Source: Spisula solida (lineage: Eukaryota > Mollusca > Bivalvia > Venerida > Mactridae). From it: DNA of 64,000 bases. The notes beneath the pieces are model-generated. The model worked only from the letters and a program-made list of their open reading frames with translations. It ran no database searches and was not told the origin of the DNA. This document shows, piece by piece, positions 61,733 through 64,000 of the stretch. Made by a program: the position numbers and the translations under genes. Each line of letters opens with the position of its first letter. Within the stretch, counting starts at the first letter, position 1. Location of the stretch: contig OX365952.1 in the NCBI GenBank assembly GCA_947247005.1, forward strand, positions 49,828,722 to 49,892,721. The letters run 5' to 3'.

Positions 61733-63873
61733 AGCTGTGTGAAGTTGGCTCAACATACGACATACGACATTCAAAAAATCGAATGTCGCCCAGCTCGACA
61801 TACGACATTGGACGACATTCAAAAAATCATCAAAAATCGAATGTCGTCCAGCTCGACATTGGACGACATTGGACGACATTCAAAAATCGAATGTCGTCCA
61901 GCTCGACATACGACATTGGACGACATTCAAAAATTCGTCTTAAATCGAATGTCGTCCAGCTCGACATTGGACGACATTGGACGACATTCAAAAAATCGTC
62001 TTAAATCGAATGTCGTCCAGCTCGACATTGGACGACATTGGACGACATTCAAAAAATCATCAAAAATCGAATGTCGTCCAGCTCGACATTGGACGACATT
62101 GGACGACATTCAAAAAATCATCAATAATCGAATGTCGTCCAGCTCGACATTGGACGACATTGGACGACATTCATAAATAGAATGTCGTCCAGCTCGACAT
62201 ACGACATTGGACGACATTCAAAAAATCGTCTAAAATCGAATGTCGTCCAGCTCGACATTGGACGACATTGGACGACATTCAAAAAATCATCAAAAATCGA
62301 ATGTCGTCCAGCTCGAATGACATTCATCATAGGCTTTGTGACTCGCCAGAACCCTTGTGTGTAATGATTATTCGTGTCTGTCTGACCTGGGCATTAATTA
62401 AAGCTAGTTTGCTAGTTTGAACTAGGTGCAAGATTATTCATGTACGAAAAATCTTTTCTAGATGCTCGATGTTCTATTCTTTGAAATAGTTATTGAGGTA
62501 CCCTTGGATGCAACTATAAATACGTTTCTGTAGAATGTCTCAATTTGAAGCCTCGGTTTCTGGATAAATCATACAGTTTCCGCTGTATATAGCAATAGTC
62601 AAACCAACTTCGCCGCCCTTAACCTTGATGAAACCTGGACCTTTTGCCCTAACCGTAGATGTAACGTTATATTCCGGGGTTAAACTGGCTTGTAACAGGC
62701 TCATACCGTAACTACCCCTGCCGCCACCGGTACGACACGGGGCTATACCGTTCTATGTCGGAGGTCGACAGGCTCTCAATCGGGTTTGTATTTGAAAATC
62801 CGATATGTTACTGTGTATCACGGTATTTGAACGGATCGTCCCGGTTGATTCCGGATGTTCACGGTACCGCCACGGTCGCATCCCCGGTTAGACCAGCACC
62901 CCCCCCCCCTCCCGGATTACAAACCGGGACTCTCCGGCGATGCCAAACCAGAACTGTGAGAATGGGGCTTAAGCGGTCCGTCACTGTTCATCTCGGATCA
63001 CCCCGTTGGACCCCGGATGTTCACGACGACGCAATGCTTGTCGCTTCAGTAAGAAACGGTTTCCCTGAATTTGCCAAACGGTGACATTGGTAATCGGGTT
63101 TAAAGTGACTATCGAAGTTGGAACGTATCTTGAATTTTTGTTATGTCGAAGTAATTTTCATGGTCACGAAAAATTGAGATAACAACAAGAGTTGACTTTA
63201 CTTGTACATGTACATGTATTTTAAATTGTACATCTTGGATATACGTACCACCTTTTTAAAGGTGATATTCGGCGGCTTCTGTTGGTAACGCAATACCAAT
63301 TATACTTGTTTTTATGTATTAGCCTCCAATGTTATAATCACATGATGGCCACCCGACACTTAAAACAAATTAGTGTAAAACAATAGATTTGAGCTTCAAA
63401 AATAATGTCGAGCTGGACGAAATTCGATTTTTGATGATTTTTTGAATGTCGTCTAATGTCGTCCAATGTCGAGCTGGACGACATTCGATTTTTGATGATT
63501 TTTTGAATGTCGTCCAATGTCGTCCAATGTCGAGCTGGACGACATTCGATGATTTTTTGAATGTTGTCCAATGTCGTCCAATGTCGAGCTGGACGACATT
63601 CGATGATTTTTTGTATGTCGTCCAATGTCGTCCAATGTCGAGCTGGACGACATTCGATGTTTTTTTGAATGTCGTCCAATGTCGTCCAATGTCGAGCTGG
63701 ACGACATTCGATGATTTTTTGAATGTTGTCCAATGTCGTCCAATGTCGAGCTGGACGACATTCGATGATTTTTTGAATGTCGTCCAATGTCGTCCAATGT
63801 CGATCTGGACGACATTCGATTTTTGATAATTTTTTGAATGTCGTATGTCGTATGTTGAGCCAACTTCACACAG
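61733..63873. mobile_element. FB-like fold-back element: inverted arms built of tandem hairpin units
   Basis: Left arm 61733-62316 (about ten units) and right arm 63402-63873 (about eight units) are reverse complements. Both outer ends carry gctgtgtgaagttggctcaa followed by catacgacatacgac. Each unit of about 61 (some 53) bases reads gacgacattc, an A/T loop, gaatgtcgtc, so every unit is itself a palindrome. The 1.1-kb middle holds no such units and no credible gene. The design matches Drosophila FB elements, whose inverted repeats are made of tandem short repeats. Long open frames across the arms are repeat artefacts. Confidence 0.75.
62640..63080. repeat. GC/CpG-rich repeat inside the FB-like element spacer
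   Basis: It stands out from AT-rich flanks, with many ccgg and cggt words and a run of ten C near 62901. A 109-residue frame (62755-63084) crosses it, but has no recognisable domain or splice context. Confidence 0.45.
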
Positions 63874-64000
63874 CTCTTTTTTCAGACCCTTCATTGACAA
63901 AATAAATAATTCTGATTACAAGGGCATTTATTTTGCCAATATAATTTGCACTACACTATATATACCGCTCAATATTGTATACGTCAAACTGGAACTCCTT

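Noticed and set aside
61715..62176. 153-residue repeat protein, and mirror frames at 63338-63900
   Set aside because: Several frames on both strands are open across the hairpin arrays. This follows from the repeat, not from coding.
62755..63084. 109-residue ORF in the GC-rich patch
   Set aside because: Lies in a repeat shared with 53.5 kb, includes a poly-C run, and shows no domain or splice signal.
61733..63873. CRISPR-like array of about 60-base units
   Set aside because: Units are contiguous without unique spacers, are inverted between arms, and the DNA is clearly eukaryotic.

Overview
This is eukaryotic, AT-rich, repeat-dominated DNA. It has spliced genes with GT-AG introns, three intron-containing nuclear tRNA-Tyr genes, tRNA-derived SINEs, many TIR/fold-back elements without coding capacity, and several tandem-repeat arrays. 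The repeat style and a secreted, cysteine-free, Gln/Asn-rich structural protein next to a secreted C-type lectin suggest a lophotrochozoan, most likely a bivalve mollusc. That assignment is inference; no marker here fixes the species.

Three protein-coding loci can be supported. (1) A four-exon minus-strand gene at 16919-11888 encodes a 212-residue secreted single C-type-lectin-domain protein. All three introns are GT-AG and in matching phase, and no single open frame shows the gene. (2) A single large coding exon on the plus strand (42066-44984, 972 residues), behind a probable 5'-UTR intron, encodes a secreted low-complexity protein: signal peptide, Gly-rich, Ala/Pro decapeptide repeats, Q/N-rich, one predicted helix, Arg/Pro-rich, C-terminal folded-looking patch. 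It has no cysteine and resembles shell-matrix or byssus-type structural proteins by composition only. (3) A small two-exon plus-strand gene (54037-55087, about 114 residues) is less certain; its presumed start is GTG in an otherwise ideal Kozak context. A fourth, weak candidate is a promoter-like cluster (RFX X-box, CRE, TATA) at 4692-4763 ahead of a 69-residue ORF.

Layout: 1-11 kb is mostly dispersed-repeat intergenic DNA with one SINE. 11.9-16.9 kb is the lectin gene with MITEs in its introns. 17-29 kb is gene-poor and holds a 1.07-kb fold-back block (24.2-25.3 kb) and other fold-back elements. 31.4-32.9 kb is three adjacent satellites. 33-41 kb is intergenic with MITEs. 42-45 kb is the structural gene. 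46.4-53.5 kb is an old tandem segmental duplication carrying tRNA-Tyr genes. 54-55 kb is the small gene. 55.5-57.05 kb is an AACGTT-rich TIR element. 60.4-60.9 kb is a third tRNA-Tyr preceded by an array of tRNA 3' halves. 61.7-63.9 kb is an FB-like fold-back element whose inverted arms are tandem hairpin units.

The genes show no pathway relation to each other. The most notable material is structural: the tRNA-Tyr half array broken at the intron boundary, the FB-like element with nested palindromes, and a recurring two-module fold-back element family.
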